Origin: Chaetorhynchus papuensis
Taxonomy: Eukaryota; Chordata; Aves; Passeriformes; Rhipiduridae
Assembly (NCBI GenBank): GCA_013396525.1
Contig: VWYX01000690.1
Span: 179,614-243,613 of the forward strand
Direction of reading: 5' to 3'
Length of the DNA stretch: 64,000 nucleotides
This document shows, one piece after another, positions 1-12,731 of this stretch; position 1 is the first letter of the stretch; each line of letters starts with the position of its first letter. Below the pieces are notes generated by a model that saw nothing but the letters and a program-made list of their open reading frames with translations, was not told where the DNA came from and did not search any database. A program made the position numbers and the translations under genes.

Positions 1-3000
1 CTGGGTTCAGTTCAGGCTTTCCTGGAGCACATTCCTTGCAGGTATAAGTGGCAAACTTCACCCCTTGTGGCTTTTCCTCCCCTGGCATGGGGCAGCAGCT
101 TTTGGTTGTGTGTCCACAAGGAACACACAAGCCCTGGGTCTCTGCCAGTCCCTGTGCCCAGGGAGACAGGCACGGTGCCTGGCACACTACGAGTGTGCAG
201 GGAGCCAGCAGGAGATCCCACAGGAGGAGTTACCAAGTCACAGACTCGTGGGAAAACAAACCCACCCACTGAGAATATTTCCCCACCTAGAGCCCAGCTC
301 TGTGACTGGGGAGAGTGGGGGGGGGACCTGAGAGTCCACAGTGTCAGTCCAGTGTCACTTGTGGTGCAACAAAACCCTCCTGTGGCTCAAGTCCCTGCTG
401 GACACCAGAGCACTCCGGCCCCAAGGGTTTCAGCATTCCCGGGCTACTCTGGCCCCTGCTGGACACCAGAGCACTCCGGCCCCGAGGATCCCAGCAGTCC
501 CCCGCCTGCTCCACACCACTGTCAGCGCAAGAAGGTTGCTGCCGAGGGCTGTGGTGGTTTGCTGGGACAGAAGCGGCGATGAGGGGACGGAGCGGGGTGG
601 CAGCGGGTGCCGGGCTGGACACGGGCTGGTCATTGCTTTGTGCGGACACCAGGCGGCCCCGTCTGTCCGAAGAACCGGGAATGATTGGCACTGATCATCA
701 AACAGCTGGAATGCACCGTGGCTGTGGCTGTGCGTGTGTGCAAGGGAACGTCGTGTCCCAGGACTGTGCAAGAGGTTTCAGTGGGAAGCTGGAGCATGCA
801 CTGCACATCCACACACAGAGAAAACATGATCCCCAGCCTGAGCAGAGCCTCTGTCCTGGCTACACTCCCCCACTGTCCATGGAATGCTTGCAGTGTCCAG
901 CTGGGGACATGCAGGAACTTGGGGACACTGCAGGACACAGCTCTTGGAGTTTGATCCCCCACGCAGGCTGAGACTGGGCTGGGTCTTCCTAAAGTTGACT
1001 CCATGGAGGTGAGAGCAAGAACTCAGCTCCTCTTCAGGCAGCACAGAAATCCCTCAAGAAAGGAAAGCTGTAACTACTCTGGTCCCTAAAACTGACCTGG
1101 TCCTGTCCTCTGGTCAGCATGGACACCCCGGAATCCCCACTGCTGGTTAGCTAACCAATGGAAAAGATTCCCCAGGGTCTGATAAGGGCTGAGCTGATGC
1201 CTCAGCTTCTCCCTTTCTCCCTCCTCCTCCGCAGCCTCCCTGCTCACAAGGCTCACAAGAGGATTAGGGAGTTAATCCTCTTTGGGACATCAAGCTCCCT
1301 GTTGAGCCTGCTGGGAAGGGCCAGAAGCTATGAAGCACAGTGGGGCACTGCCACAAAGCCCCTTTCATGCCAGGAACAACCCTGTGGATGAATCCCTGTT
1401 CTGGTGGCAGCATCCCCATTGCCACCCCCTTCTCCAGCCGACCCGGGCACGACCCTGTCCCCAGGAACATGGGAGCTGGGCAATGGTCCCACCGGGTTGT
1501 CTCCCTCCACCCCATCCTGGCCTTTCCACCTGGTCTGGAAGGGTGGTGGGAGGAAAGCGAAGCGTCCTCCTGTCCTGGCAGGGAACAGCATCCCAAGGCC
1601 GTGCAGGAAGTGGGAAACAGACAGAAGCTTTCTGCAAACACAGCTCCATGCTCAGCCCACTGAGGAGGGCTCTGGATGTCCAGGGGCTCTGTAGAATCCC
1701 AGGGGCATGGCTATTACTGGAGCAAAGCTATGTACCAGAAACATTCCCTTATGGATGGTACTGAGCCAGTTGGTCTCCTCTGGTGAGGAAGGGTGCAGGC
1801 TGGCACTGCTGGTGTGCCACAGGCTTGTGGCCACCGGCTGCAGGTGGGCGAGGAAACACCTGCACCTGCAATTTCTGTTCCCACTTCCCATCCAAATCAC
1901 AAATTGTCAACATCTCTGGGTACCCTGCACCTAAAATCAGGGAGGAAATAACAGGGGCTGAGTGCTTTGACTCCCTGAGCCCCGGATCTGGGAAAATGAT
2001 GTCGGTGTTTTGGCTCTGCAGCAGCTGCTGCCTGGGGTGGGGGAGCCAGGGCTGCCCAGGCTCGGTACCTTGCTGTGCAGGTGCTCCTGGGTCTTCAGGA
2101 AGCTTCTGCCTTGCAGGAATGTTTGATCCTTTTCTTTCAACCGTTCGACCCTCAGCATCTTCTCCTGCACCCCAAGGCAACAGTGGGGAGCACGCAGCTG
2201 TGGTGCCCTGGTACCACTTGGCATCTCCTGTGTTGCCCCAGTCGCAGCAGGCATGGGCCCCTTCCAGGCAGGGAAGTGGGCAGGAAGGCAGGAGCTGATC
2301 AAACAGCAGCAGCAGCCAGGATCTCACCCTGCCTTAGCCTGCAAAGCCTGAGGGAAACCTTCTCTCTGCTCAGCTTGGCTGCCTTTGGAAGCATGGGCCC
2401 TGGTGAGAGCCAGAGCACTGCTCTCACCTGCCCCAGCTCTTTTAAGTACCTAAACCCTCAGTGCTTCCCTCTGTGGGCCTTTGCTCCAGCTCCAAAGCTA
2501 GAAAGGTTCTGCCCTGGGCAAATATCCAGGGAAACGATCCATTCGGAGGCATCTAGGAGCAGGGAAAGGAAACCTCCAATTGCAAAAACAGATGGGAAAA
2601 CACAGCAGGGAAGCTGTGTTTTGTAGCCTTTTGTACTGTTTTTCATCATTTAAAGCTGAGGAGATGGGATAGCTACTCCACACTGGCTATGTGCTGTGGG
2701 GGGTGGAGAACACGGCTGCTGCTGGAGAGGCTTTGGAGCTGCAGTCTCAGGGACTGCCCTGCACTTCAGTGTTTGTGGCTGACGGGGGTTGAAGAGTTCA
2801 TGTGGGACTTGAAATACTCCAGCAGTGCAGCAGTGTTCCCGTCAGAGCCAGGGGACAGTCACCGGGGCACGGCGAGATGGCTCGAGGCAGAGATGCCCTC
2901 ACAGTGGTTGTGGTGGGGAGAGCGGTGAGGAGCAGCAGTGCTGCTTCCACAAACAGCTGGGAGCAGAGGATCCAAGATAAGCCACAGGCAATGTGTGGAG

Positions 3001-5694
3001 TGATGCCTTCTGGCTGCCTCTGCTCCTCTTCCTCCCACAGAGGAGCTCCCAGGAGGATCAGGAGGACTTGCTGTTCCTCCCCAGGAGCTGCAGTTTGGGT
3101 GAGAGCAGGCAGTGACCCGGGCTGGGCTGTCCCTCTGATCTGCATTGCCCTGGCAGATCAGTCCCTGCCAGGTCTCAGCACATCTGTGCTGCTTCCCTGG
3201 TGTGCTACCAGCCCTGGGGGCAACATGTGTGCCTCGAGGGGAGCCACAGCCTCCCCTGCTTGCTCCTACTGTGCTAATGCTTCCAAGCAAAGGGAGGAAC
3301 AAAGCTGAGAAGAGGGGTGAGGAAGAGACGAAGGGAATGGTGTTCTCCTGGCACTGTTAGTACCTTCCAGGACACTTTACTTGGAGCTCCCAAGAACAAC
3401 ACCACTCCTTACTTAAGGTCATGGGGAAACTACCCCACAACGTGCAGCCATTTGGCAGAAAGAAAACCTTCCCAGCCTTTCCCCAGGTGGGAAGTGCAAG
3501 GTGGGTTGGGACAGGCCCTCTGGAGTGATGAGACCCCTTTGGGGTCAATTCCTGATTTGTCTTACCATCTTCAGAGTCCTCTCAGGCTGGTATCTTTCCC
3601 TGCCCTCGGCTCACAGTTAAAGTTGCCCTGTCACCACTGCAAAGCCGGGTCATTGCCTCCCTCCTGCCTGAGATGGAGCAATTCTGCTCCAGGTTGTCTT
3701 TGCAGCTTCACACGTCTGCTCAGAAATCTCCTGGCCGACCTTGGCCCTTCTTGAGCCCACGTTTGGTAACTTTCCACTGCTCTGAGCTCCGGCCTGCCCA
3801 CGTTGGGGTAAGAGAAAACTGGTTGTGCTGGGCAGGAACCACTTCTCGTCCCCAGCTGGTTCCACCTGGTAGCCCACAGTTCCAAGTGAGTGCCCAGCTC
3901 CTCAGCCAGCTGCAGGTGGGGCCTGGGATGCCCTGGCACAGTGGGGTGGGGCACCTCAGCACTCGCCCTCCTGGTCATCTCTGTCACAGCCTCTGGATTT
4001 GTGTGGTCCCAAATCACTCGGATCTCCCCCACCCAGCTGCACATTGCTGTGTGCAAGGGGTGAACTCCCCCCAGCACCAAACATGTCCCCATTTCGGGGT
4101 GTCACAGCCAGCACCCTGCTGGTGCTTGGCAGCACCCAACTCTGGACATGGCATTGGCTCTCCCACATCTTTTACTTGTGGGCAAACCCAAGGGAGTTTG
4201 CAGCTCTGTCCCTTGGACCATGGTTTCCCTGCCAGGCTGGAGTGCAGTGGGAAGAGGTGATGCCCGCCACAGCCCCAGCCATCCTCCATGCAGGTGGATG
4301 ACTCCTGGGACTCCTGGCGACTGTACCTGTGCAGCCAATGTCCTCTTCCAGCTTGGGATCCTCCACCCCCAGATTTTGTCACCGGCTCTTTGCCACTCAG
4401 CCAGGGAAATCTGGGGACACAGCATTTTCAGGGGACTCTGGAATGTTCCCGCCTCATGCTTGGTGCTGCCCTGCTCACAATGAGCAGCCTGACATGATGC
4501 CCTGCCACCCTTCCCCAGGAGCTCTGGTCCCATCCCTGTGTCCCAGGGTGTCTGGTTTGCCCCTGCACTGTCTCCCCTTGCTGTTGACCCTGGCAGGGCA
4601 TCCAGCCAGAGCTCACAGTCATACCAGCGTGGCTGGAAAACTGGTTGGGGATGCAGCAAACCCACCCTCCGTGTCCTCCACTCCCAGCTTCCCTGGGGCC
4701 ACGTCCTCGTGCCAATGGGATGGGGAGTGTAGCAACCTCCTCTTTTACAAGGAACCTTGGAATCTGGTTCCTTCCACTGCCTTGCCTGAGATAAGCCTTC
4801 CCTCAGGGTTTGTTTATTAGGAAACTTCCCTCCCTCCCAATCCCTGAGCTCTCCATTGCTCTTGAAGCCGGAGGAGAAGGAATACTTGAGCAGGAGCAGC
4901 TGTACCTGCCTGGGGTTAGAAACCCATAAAAGTTGTGCAGCTCCATTGACCAGGAGCTGCTGGGCTCTGAGCTGTGCCAGGAACCTGCTGTGACCCCACA
5001 GCCCCCCAGCCCGGGGAGCAGGGGAGCTGCTGCCTCATCAGGGCAGGGGAGGGATTTGGCTGGGTCCTCCATCTGTTGATTGGGAGTGGGCTTGGATGGC
5101 AGGAAAATGGGGGGGACACGAAAGTAGGGGGAGTGTGGTCAACCATGGCCAAGAACGATGGCTATCTGCTGGGCCTTCGTGTAAAGGGTGGGTAATGGCT
5201 CCCTATCAGATGCCTTTAGGGTGACCAAATAGCCGTGTAATGGGTCCTGTGCTGCAGTGGGCTGAGGGCCCTGGGGGTGCAGATTGCAGCCTGGATAAGC
5301 CACCCCAGTAGTTCAACTCCCATCCATTATTTAAATGTAAGGGTAAATGCTTTCATCTTTTCAACTGGAATGGTGCCACCAGCTCAGCCACCTCCCTGGT
5401 GGCCTGCAGGCAGGAGTCCCTGGGGAGGGGACTGCCTTGGACAGCCATGGCAGGGCAGAGATGAGAGCCATCCCCTCTGTGGGGGTGCCACCAGCACCCC
5501 TGAGGACAAGGTGCAAAGGCTGAGGGACAGGATGGCACTGGGGAGATGGGATATGACCCTGCACCATCTCTCTGCTCTTCCCTGCACCAGAACTCAGGGT
5601 CTGGTGTTGTGGTCCCAAGGTCCAGCCGTGGTGGATTGTAAAGGAGATGGGAGGAAAAGGCCGTGTGTGTGTGCAGGGACTTCTGCAGGAGCAA
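1..5694. other. non-coding flank downstream of PRR35, no gene recognised
   Basis: Open frames here are short, overlap on both strands and show no recognisable domain or exon with paired splice sites. The sequence is moderately GC-rich and mostly unique. The only structure I see is a decayed 61-bp tandem repeat near the left end. By synteny with human 16p13.3 the next gene to the left should be PIGQ or NHLRC4, but I find no exon of either inside this stretch. Confidence 0.5.
393..483. repeat. decayed 61-bp tandem repeat
   Basis: A 30-bp block beginning CCCTGCTGGACACCAGAG is identical at 393-422 and 454-483, giving a 61-bp period. The sequence between the blocks has diverged, so this is an old two-copy tandem duplication. 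Confidence 0.75.
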
Positions 5695-5980
5695 GCAGTG
5701 TCATGGTAGGACAAGGGGAATGACTTCAAACTGAAAGAGAGTAGGTTTAGATTACAGGTTAGGAAGAAATTCTTCCCTGTGAGGATGGTGAAGTCCTGGC
5801 ACAGGTTGCCCCATCCCTGGAAGTGAGATTGCTCCCAGGTTGGATTGCGTCCCAGATTGGACGGGGCTTGGAGCAGCCTGGGACAGTGGAAGGTGTCCCT
5901 GTTCATGGCAGGGGGTGGAAAGGAATGAAGTTTAAGGTTCCTTCCAACTCAAACCATTCTGGAATTCTGGGATTCTATGA
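5695..5980 (+). mobile_element. CR1 LINE 3' fragment, plus orientation
   Basis: The block reads like a 5'-truncated CR1 tail: an AAACTGAAAGAGAGTAGG-like segment, then TTAGGAAGAAATTCTTCCCTG, then a segment matching GGAAGGTGTCCCTG, ending at a GGATTCTATGA tail. The tail at the right end sets the orientation. It is non-autonomous because no reverse-transcriptase frame remains. Confidence 0.88.
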
Positions 5981-6319
5981 ATTAGGACCCTCATGGCTTC
6001 TGTGAGGACATTTCTCAGCCTGACTTCTGCTGTCAGACACAGTGGGCAGCCCCTCTCCCCAGCTCAGGGCAAGCCAGAGGGATCCCGGTGTTGATCCAGC
6101 AGAATGAAAGAGTCAAACTCCACCCATGTAAACATAGACCACACTCAGCCAGTGTCAACATCTGGCCACATCCTGCTGGTGGCTCACCTGGCACCTCAAA
6201 ACCAGAGGCTCTGTGATAGGAACTGTGGTGTGGGACTGCTGCAGGATCCAGCTGGAGAAGGCAGAGCTCCCAGGAAAGAACAAAGCAGCCAGCAGCAACT
6301 CCTGCTCAGAGGTTTTCCC

Positions 6320-6325
6320 TTTAAT
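6320..6325 (-). promoter_or_regulatory. candidate polyadenylation signal ATTAAA (PRR35 3' end?)
   Basis: On the minus strand ATTAAA follows a UGUA-containing A-rich stretch and is followed by T/G-rich sequence, the usual layout of a vertebrate cleavage site. If used, PRR35 would have a 3' UTR of about 2.8 kb. No nearer canonical signal was seen between here and the PRR35 stop. The assignment is inference. Confidence 0.35.
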
Positions 6326-6364
6326 GGTTTGGTTTTTGTTTTGTACATTCGTAAAACTGTGAAC

Positions 6365-6370
6365 AATAAA
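6365..6370 (+). promoter_or_regulatory. candidate polyadenylation signal AATAAA on plus strand
   Basis: AATAAA is preceded by a T-rich stretch with TTTGTACA and followed by a TGTGTG motif, which is a good cleavage-site layout for a plus-strand transcript. It lies 40 bp from an opposing ATTAAA. No plus-strand coding gene is visible to its left, so it may be chance or the end of a non-coding transcript. Confidence 0.3.
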
Positions 6371-8824
6371 TACTGTGTGATAGGCCCCCAGCTTCCACTT
6401 GCCCCCCCAGCTGTCTGCAGAGGTGAGGGACACAGTGAGTGGCACAGGGAGGGCTGCTGGCACCAGCTCTACTCATGGGAGGTGCCCAGCTCACAGCATG
6501 GGCACCACAAAGCAGGGCAGCATCCCAGCTCTGGCAGCAGGATGGAGTCAGGGGCTCGGGACAGAGAGGTGACAGTGTGCAGGCAACATCTCAGCTAAAA
6601 AGGGGTGAAAGGCAGCACTGCCTGGTGGTCCGGGCATGGATCTCCTGCTGAAGCTCAGGGCTGATGGTCCCACAGCTCAGCTACCCCTTTAGTGTCCTGG
6701 GCCTTCAAGGTGCCCATGTTCAGAAGGGGACCTGCTAAAAAATACATGATGATACTTGGAACTGGGAGGAGATGCTGTTTCCAGGTCGGCAGAGGGACCT
6801 ACATGACTTGTTGTTCCTCAGAGGAGGTAAAGGCTGGGTGGGCAGGGAAGGATGCCACGGGAAGATGGGACTCCAGCTTCCTGTCTGTGCCTGTGGATTT
6901 CCTGCTGTGACTGGGGTGAAGGTCCAGGCATGGAAGAAGTGATGGTGAGGGGGGAAAGTAGGGAGCCCTGAGATATGGGAACAGGGAGGTGCTGGCAGGG
7001 GGGTTAGGGGCTGCCAGGGCAGAGAGGGAGCTGGGGAGAGGAGATGACAGCAGGGCATGGGGTGACAGAGGGGCACAGGGTGGAAGAAGAGGCTGGAGGG
7101 AGACTGGGGGGCTGTTGGGAGTGGGTGATGTGAGCAAGGTGCTTGATGTGGAGGGTCTGCTGTGCTGGTGGCGCTCTGGCATCCACAGATGACAGCACAA
7201 TTCACACCCAGAAAGGCTGGGCAATGCCACCGCCCTGGGCTCTCGGACTGAGGAACTTCCACCCAGGTTCTGGGGTCTCTTCTGGTGAGGTCTTCCCACC
7301 TTCCCTTGTGGGACCAAGGCCATGCTGGGAAGCAGCAGGACATGGCCCATCAGGAAGATCTGGAGCTGCCTCAAAAGGGTTACACTGCTGAGCTGAGCAT
7401 CTCTCCTTCTGAACGTCCCACTCCCCCCCACCCCACACTTTCCTCCAGAGAGAAGAGACCTATAACCCCACAGGCCCCTGCACCCTAAGCAAATTCTTGC
7501 AGTGGGGAATAAACCCCTTTGATGAGGTGGAAGCTTTGTCCAGAGAGCAATCAGGTGAGAAGAGCCAACTCTTCATATTGTCTGGGTCCATCAATGCACC
7601 CAGGAGTCCCAGGTCCCATGTGGGGCCTTGCCTTCTTCGGCCACCACAGAGGAATTGTCCTCTTTGGGCCCAGAGCGTGTAAAGCTCCTGGGATGTGCTG
7701 TGTAGGTCCCTTATTTGTGGCTTTGCCACTGTCCTCTTTGTGCTGCCTTCCTGGCCCCCATCCCAGCACTTCCCATGTCAAGGAACAAGCCACGGAGGTG
7801 ATGAAGGCCCTGAGTGCTAACAGAACACCCCACCGTGTCCTGAACACCAAGTGTGGGTGGGAGAGGAAATGCTTTTCCAGGAGAGCACTACAGGGAGGGA
7901 CTCCAAGAATTCCTGGCCCAAGCATGAGGGCATCCTGAGCCAGAGCAGATGCTCCTCAGAAGGGTGGTGGGGACAGGGACATGTGACCACCCTGCAGTGG
8001 GTCCCGGTCTGCCCAACAGAGTCAGGAGCCCCCAGTGAACACAGGGAGAACGTGGCCTTTTGGGAAGGGCAGTGCTGGTCCCACAAGCAGCAGGCACCTG
8101 CCTGGGTGGTTTGATCGCCAGTGCTCTGGCTCAGCATTGTTCCAGCTTGGGACAGGCCAAGTTTGTCCCTTCACAGTTTTTTTGGGGTCTGTGTCTCTTG
8201 AGCTCTGTGGTTCATGGCACCATCATCTCACCCATTTTGCTGTCCCATATGCCAGTGTTTGGGGGATTAGAAGTAGTGGGCAGGAGCTCCTGGGAGCTCT
8301 GCAGGATCGGGGCCTTTGTGAGGAACATGCATCATGTCTGCATGGGCAGAGAGGGAGGGAAGGTCCTTTCTGTGTGAAGGCAAAAGGAGGAGCCGGACAC
8401 TGGATAGTCAGTGGACAGGAACAAGTCCCCACAGCCCAGCATTCCCTACCCGTGGCAAATGGCCCTGGCAAGAGAGCTCAGGACCCAGGTGCGGAGCTGG
8501 CAAGGTGGCTCCTGTGTCACACTTGTCATTGTTACTGGTGGGATGTTCTTGTCTCCACAGTGCAGAACAGTCTTGGCCTCTGGGTCAATGCAGCTGGCAT
8601 CTGGTTCCCGGCTGTGACCCTCCAGCCTCCGTGGGACGAAGCCACTGTGTCTTTGCCCTGTACAAGGTGACAGCCATGGTCTGTTTGAGCACAACCTGGA
8701 CCACGGCTTGGCCCTCTGTAGTTCCTCCTCTGTCCACAGACTGTGGGAACTGGGTTGCAAATGTCCCTGAGTATCCCTGATGAGAGGGCTGGGGGAGCCT
8801 TTTGATGAAGCTTGGTGCTTTTGT

Positions 8825-8862
8825 CAGTTTTCTCTTGGTACTTTTAGCAGTTTTCTCTTGGT
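8825..8862. repeat. short direct repeat in the PRR35 3' flank
   Basis: CAGTTTTCTCTTGGT occurs at 8825-8839 and again at 8848-8862, a 23-bp period. This is a small tandem duplication just downstream of the PRR35 stop. Confidence 0.7.
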
Positions 8863-9152
8863 GCCTGCTGGTGACTCCCCTTTTGAAGGGAGTTCCAGGA
8901 CTGGGGTGCTGAGGCTGGGAGCATGCGGAGCCCAGCAGCACTGTCCATGACACACTGGGGAGCACAGGGACTGGATTTTTACACCTTGTGGATTCGGCTG
9001 GGGGAGCTGCTGGAACCCCACACAATGTGGTCCCAGCCAGGCAGTGATGGAGCTTTCATCTGTGGGGAAGAGGAGGAGCGGAGAGGTGGGACACTGGGAA
9101 GGTGAAGCATGAGGTGGTCAGTGAGATCCAGGAGCTTTTGAGCAAGGTGGAC

Positions 9153-10086
9153 TTAGGGGTCAGCATGCAGAGGGCTGTGGACACACACGGCATCAGTGTC
9201 GCTGGGGAGGCTGCAGGACAGGGAGCGCTGCATGGCCCGGCAGCCCAGGGGCCCATCCTCGGCGCTGACCGGGAGCTGCGGGCCCTGCGTGCTGCTGGAT
9301 CTGCCATCGGAGCAGAGCAGGACGCTGGAGTCTGCCTCACACTTGGTGGTCCGGCTGTAGTAGGGCTCCATGACGTGGCGCAGCTCCAGGGGCACGGTGA
9401 GGGGCAGCACCTCCGCCTTGATCACGGCACCCAGAGGGGCCTCGGAGGAGGCCGCCCGCAGGCTCTCGGAGCGGCTCATCTTGATCAGCAGGTCAATGGT
9501 TTTGTTCTCGGCCTCGAGGAGGCAGTTGGGCAGCCCCTCCCCATCTCCAGCCTCTCCGGTGGCCGGACATTTGCTGAGGGGCCCTTGGTCTTTGCCGTGA
9601 AGCTTTTCGCTTCCCAGGCTCACATTGCAGGGCTCCTTCTTGGCCTGCTGGACCTTCTCCAGACCTTCCGAGGATCTCTTCACTGACAGGTCCAGCGGCC
9701 CCTCGTGGGGTTTGGTGGCTTTCTCCAGCGCCTGGTGGATGTGGTAGAGCTCCCTTCGGATTTTGACCAGCTGGTCCCTCAACTCTTTTTGCCCAGGGGT
9801 GTCCTCCTTTGCCAGATCAGACAGTTTCTTCTCCACCTCTTGGTACTCCTCCAAGGTTTTGGACAGGTCCCCAATAAGCACAGTTGTGGCCTCAGAGCCT
9901 GCCGTGGTGGCAGAAGTCTCTTGGGGTCTGCTCTGCTTGCAGAAGCCATGGTCCAGGGCAGCACCCACAGAGGGAAGGACTTCTGTGTCATTGCCCCTCT
10001 CTGCTTCCTCAGGCTGGCCTGTGAGGACATCTGAGTGCCAGTGGTCCAGGGCCTTGGGGATGTGGCCAGGGTTGGCCCTTGAACCA
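9153..10086 (-). CDS. PRR35: PRR35 coding exon 2 (C-terminal, CtBP motif)
   Basis: The acceptor is CTTCTCTGCAG ending at 10087, and the exon opens at 10086 with the third base of a split Ser codon. It encodes residues 541-851: an acidic/polar linker, a heptad-like segment containing KTLEEYQEVEKKLSDLAK, then GPLDLSVKR, a second helical segment (LLEAENKTIDLLIKM), and a Ser/Thr-rich tail ending HADP before TAA at 9155-9153. The reading frame is intact. Confidence 0.88.
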
Positions 10087-12731
10087 CTGCAGAGAAGAAG
10101 TGGATACAATCAGTAGGGAAAAAGACAGGAAAATCCTCAGACTTATGTCCAGGGCCAGCATTACCAGATTTAGCCAGGTTTTCTCCACTGGCTGCTGCCA
10201 GCGTGAGACCCTTCCAGGAAGGGCTTTGGTCAGAGCAGGCAGAGCCCTGGCTGGACCTGCTCCTGGCACTGTTCTCCCAGAGGAGGATGGATCCTGACAC
10301 ACACTATTTCATGGCACTGACAGAGGGAGAGGCCAGCCTGGGGAGATTCTGCTGATCCCACCTCAGCTAGCAAAGCCTGGATTCCCCCTCTTCTTGGAGC
10401 ACTGGAGAATGTTGATGGAAATGACCATCCCACAGTCCTGAAGGCCCAATTGGAGGGAATCTGTCCAGCCAGCCTGAGAGCATGGAAAGAGCAGGTGGAG
10501 CTAGAAAACCACAGAGATCTTCTTCAGAGAAAGCTCCTCTGGGTGTCAAAGCAGTGGGCTTACTGTGACATTTTTCGTGGAGCCACAGCTGGACTTGCAC
10601 AACCAGGGGAGAAAGCAAAATTCTGTTTAAAGGAGCTGTGCACATTTCTAGCCCCAGGTAAAAGGAAATGTTTGGGAACGTGACCCTCCTTCTGGGCTTT
10701 GAAAGCAGAAGGTGAATCAAAGGAATGCAAATGTGTATGTTTAAAAATAGACGATTGTTCCAGCAAACCTGGGATATCTGGGGACACGAGAGGTGCTTTC
10801 CTGGTGCCTGGGGAGCACAGGTCCACCCCACACAGACACCACATCACCTCTGCTCTACACAGATCAGGGGAAACCAAGGGACAGTATGTGTGACATAGTC
10901 CAGGTGCTTGAAGGCACTTGGGGGCTTTTGAGGCCCTGGAGGGCAGGGAGCTCTGCTTGGGTGGGCACTGGTGTGGACCACCAGCCTGAAGAGTGCTCAG
11001 CTCCCTGGGGCTCATCCCATGGATCAGTGCGGGGGAACAGAACAGGTTATGGAGATAAACAAGGTCAACCTGAAGTGAGGAAGAGGCAGAGAGATCTCAG
11101 GCACCTTACCTGCTCTGGTAGCTGAGCTTCCCAGGCATGATCCTGTCGGGTCCTATCAAATCCAGCCCATTGGCAGGGAACTTCCTCTTCAAGGGGTTTC
11201 CTGGAGGGCTGCTGGTCTCCAGACAGGTCACCACTGGCAACTCTGTCTTCCTGACACTGCCGTGGGTGAAAGCACCATCCTTCATCCCCACCATGGTTTG
11301 GTAGATGTCAGTGGCTGACTTCTTCCGTAGGTTGCTGAGGCCCAAAGCTGGGTTGCCCTCCTTCTCCTGGGACAGCCATTTCTCCTCTTCTTCCTGCCCC
11401 AGCATGGCAGAGTGGCCGAGCTCGGAGCCTGGCTCCTCCCGGACGCCTTTGGACCAAGGAAAACCTGTCTTCAGCACAGGAACCTTCAGCAGCCCGGGTT
11501 TGTTTGGCTCACTGGAAGGTTTGGTTTGGGGTGGTGTGGGCATGACTGAGCCCACCAGCTGCTGGGGGTGTGGCTTGCTGGAGGACATCTTGCTCTCTGT
11601 GGAGCCGAAGGTGTGCTCGAAGAGCAGGGGGTAGTAGAAGCGGGGGAGGAAGGCTGAACGCTCGGGGCTCTGCAGAGGCTGGAAGTGGGAGGCATGGGGA
11701 TGCATCAGCTGGGCTGTGGAGGCCAGGAAGGGCAGCTGAGCCAAGTGAGGGTGTGTTGTCGTGCTGTTGGCCATGGTGGGGCTCAGGTAGGAGAAGAGAC
11801 TGGGGTTCAAAGGGTAGTTAATACCCAGCAGTGAGAGGTTCAGGCCCTGAGGTTCGTGGTAGTCACTGTAGGCTGGAGGGGGGTAGCACGGGATGATGTT
11901 GCTGTCGGTACAAGGTGGGGAGACCTCAGGTGTGTTCCTCCTTTGCCCATTTGCCACCAGTTTCCACTGCTCCATCAAGATCCCACCGCTGGCCAGGCAT
12001 TTCTTTGGCACTTTGCAATGCTTTGGCTTAGCATCTAGGTCAGGGGAGGCCATTTCTCTGCTCTTCATGACGTGGTTCTTGAGGGAGAAGACATCCGTGA
12101 TGATGAAGTCGGGCTCCACCTCCTTGCAAGGCTTGTTGTCCCTCTTGTTCTTGAAGCCAAAGACCAAAGTGTTCACTTCTGGTTCAGCTGGGTCACCTTG
12201 GCAACCTGGCTCTTCATTTCTCTCTTTCTTCTCCCCTGCATCCATCTCCCTCAGCAGGCCAGCAACATCCTCCTCCTCCTCCTGGAACTGGCCACCTTCC
12301 TCCCCAGCCCCTTCAGCAGGCAGGATCTCCACCCCTGTCATTGGCTTGTCCTCGTGGCCATCTCTGCTGGAGACCTGCTTGGCCCGGACGGAGCCTCCCG
12401 GGGTGGCCGAGGAGTCGCAGGTGTCCTGCTCGTCCCGCCGCCCGCGCAGGCGGGAGCTCTCCGTGTGCAGCAGCCGCAGCTCCGGGTGCAGCAGGTTGCC
12501 CTTCTTGTAGGGCCAGTCAGACTCGATGAGGAGGGACAGGGAGTTCTTGCACAGGCTGTACTTCATGTGGTTGTAGAGGTGGGACTTCTCCATGCAGGTG
12601 AAGGGACACTGGAAACATTTGTAATTGTAGGGTTTGCCCCATGGCCTCGGGATGTAGTGAGGCTTCTTTGGCTTCCTCTCCTTGTGCTTGTAGACTGAGG
12701 TCAGCTTGCAGCCCACGTCGTCCTTGGACAT
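9153..12731 (-). CDS. PRR35: PRR35 (proline-rich protein 35), two coding exons, 851 aa
   Basis: Coding exons are 12731-11110 and 10086-9153, joined by a GT-AG intron that splits a Ser codon (AG|T). The product is 851 residues. Residues 13-61 carry the PRR35/ZNF750-type block ERKPKKPHYIPRP, followed by an atypical C2HC finger with C39, C42, H55 and C61 (C-x2-C-x12-H-x5-C). The middle is rich in Pro, Ser and His. Exon 2 encodes a likely coiled coil (about 614-665) and then a PLDLS motif at 671-675, the classical CtBP-binding type. IKAE at 763-766 fits a sumoylation consensus. I chose ATG 12731 because the conserved block starts just after it; the frame stays open upstream to 12989, probably as 5' leader. 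The human protein is, from memory, about 570 aa, so this bird copy is longer. The CAPN15 neighbour supports orthology. A nuclear co-repressor-type role is inferred from the motifs. Confidence 0.9.
11110..12731 (-). CDS. PRR35: PRR35 coding exon 1 (zinc-finger exon)
   Basis: The exon starts at the ATG of MSKDDVG and ends at the donor CAG|GTAAGG (intron from 11109), in phase 2. It encodes residues 1-540: the basic conserved block, the C2HC finger, an acidic Glu-rich stretch around the EEEEDV run, and a long Pro/Ser/His-rich region. No stop or frameshift interrupts it. Confidence 0.9.

Larger units (their letters stand above)
6326..9152 (-). other. PRR35: probable PRR35 3' UTR, no coding sequence
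   Basis: This stretch follows the PRR35 stop codon on the minus strand and has no convincing open frame. It includes a C/T-rich run on the minus strand (about 6930-7110) and a short duplicated motif near 8825-8862. The UTR assignment depends on the ATTAAA at its left end being used, so the extent is uncertain. Confidence 0.4.

Noticed and set aside
12072..12698. 208-codon open frame on plus
   Set aside because: It is the antisense shadow of the PRR35 zinc-finger exon.
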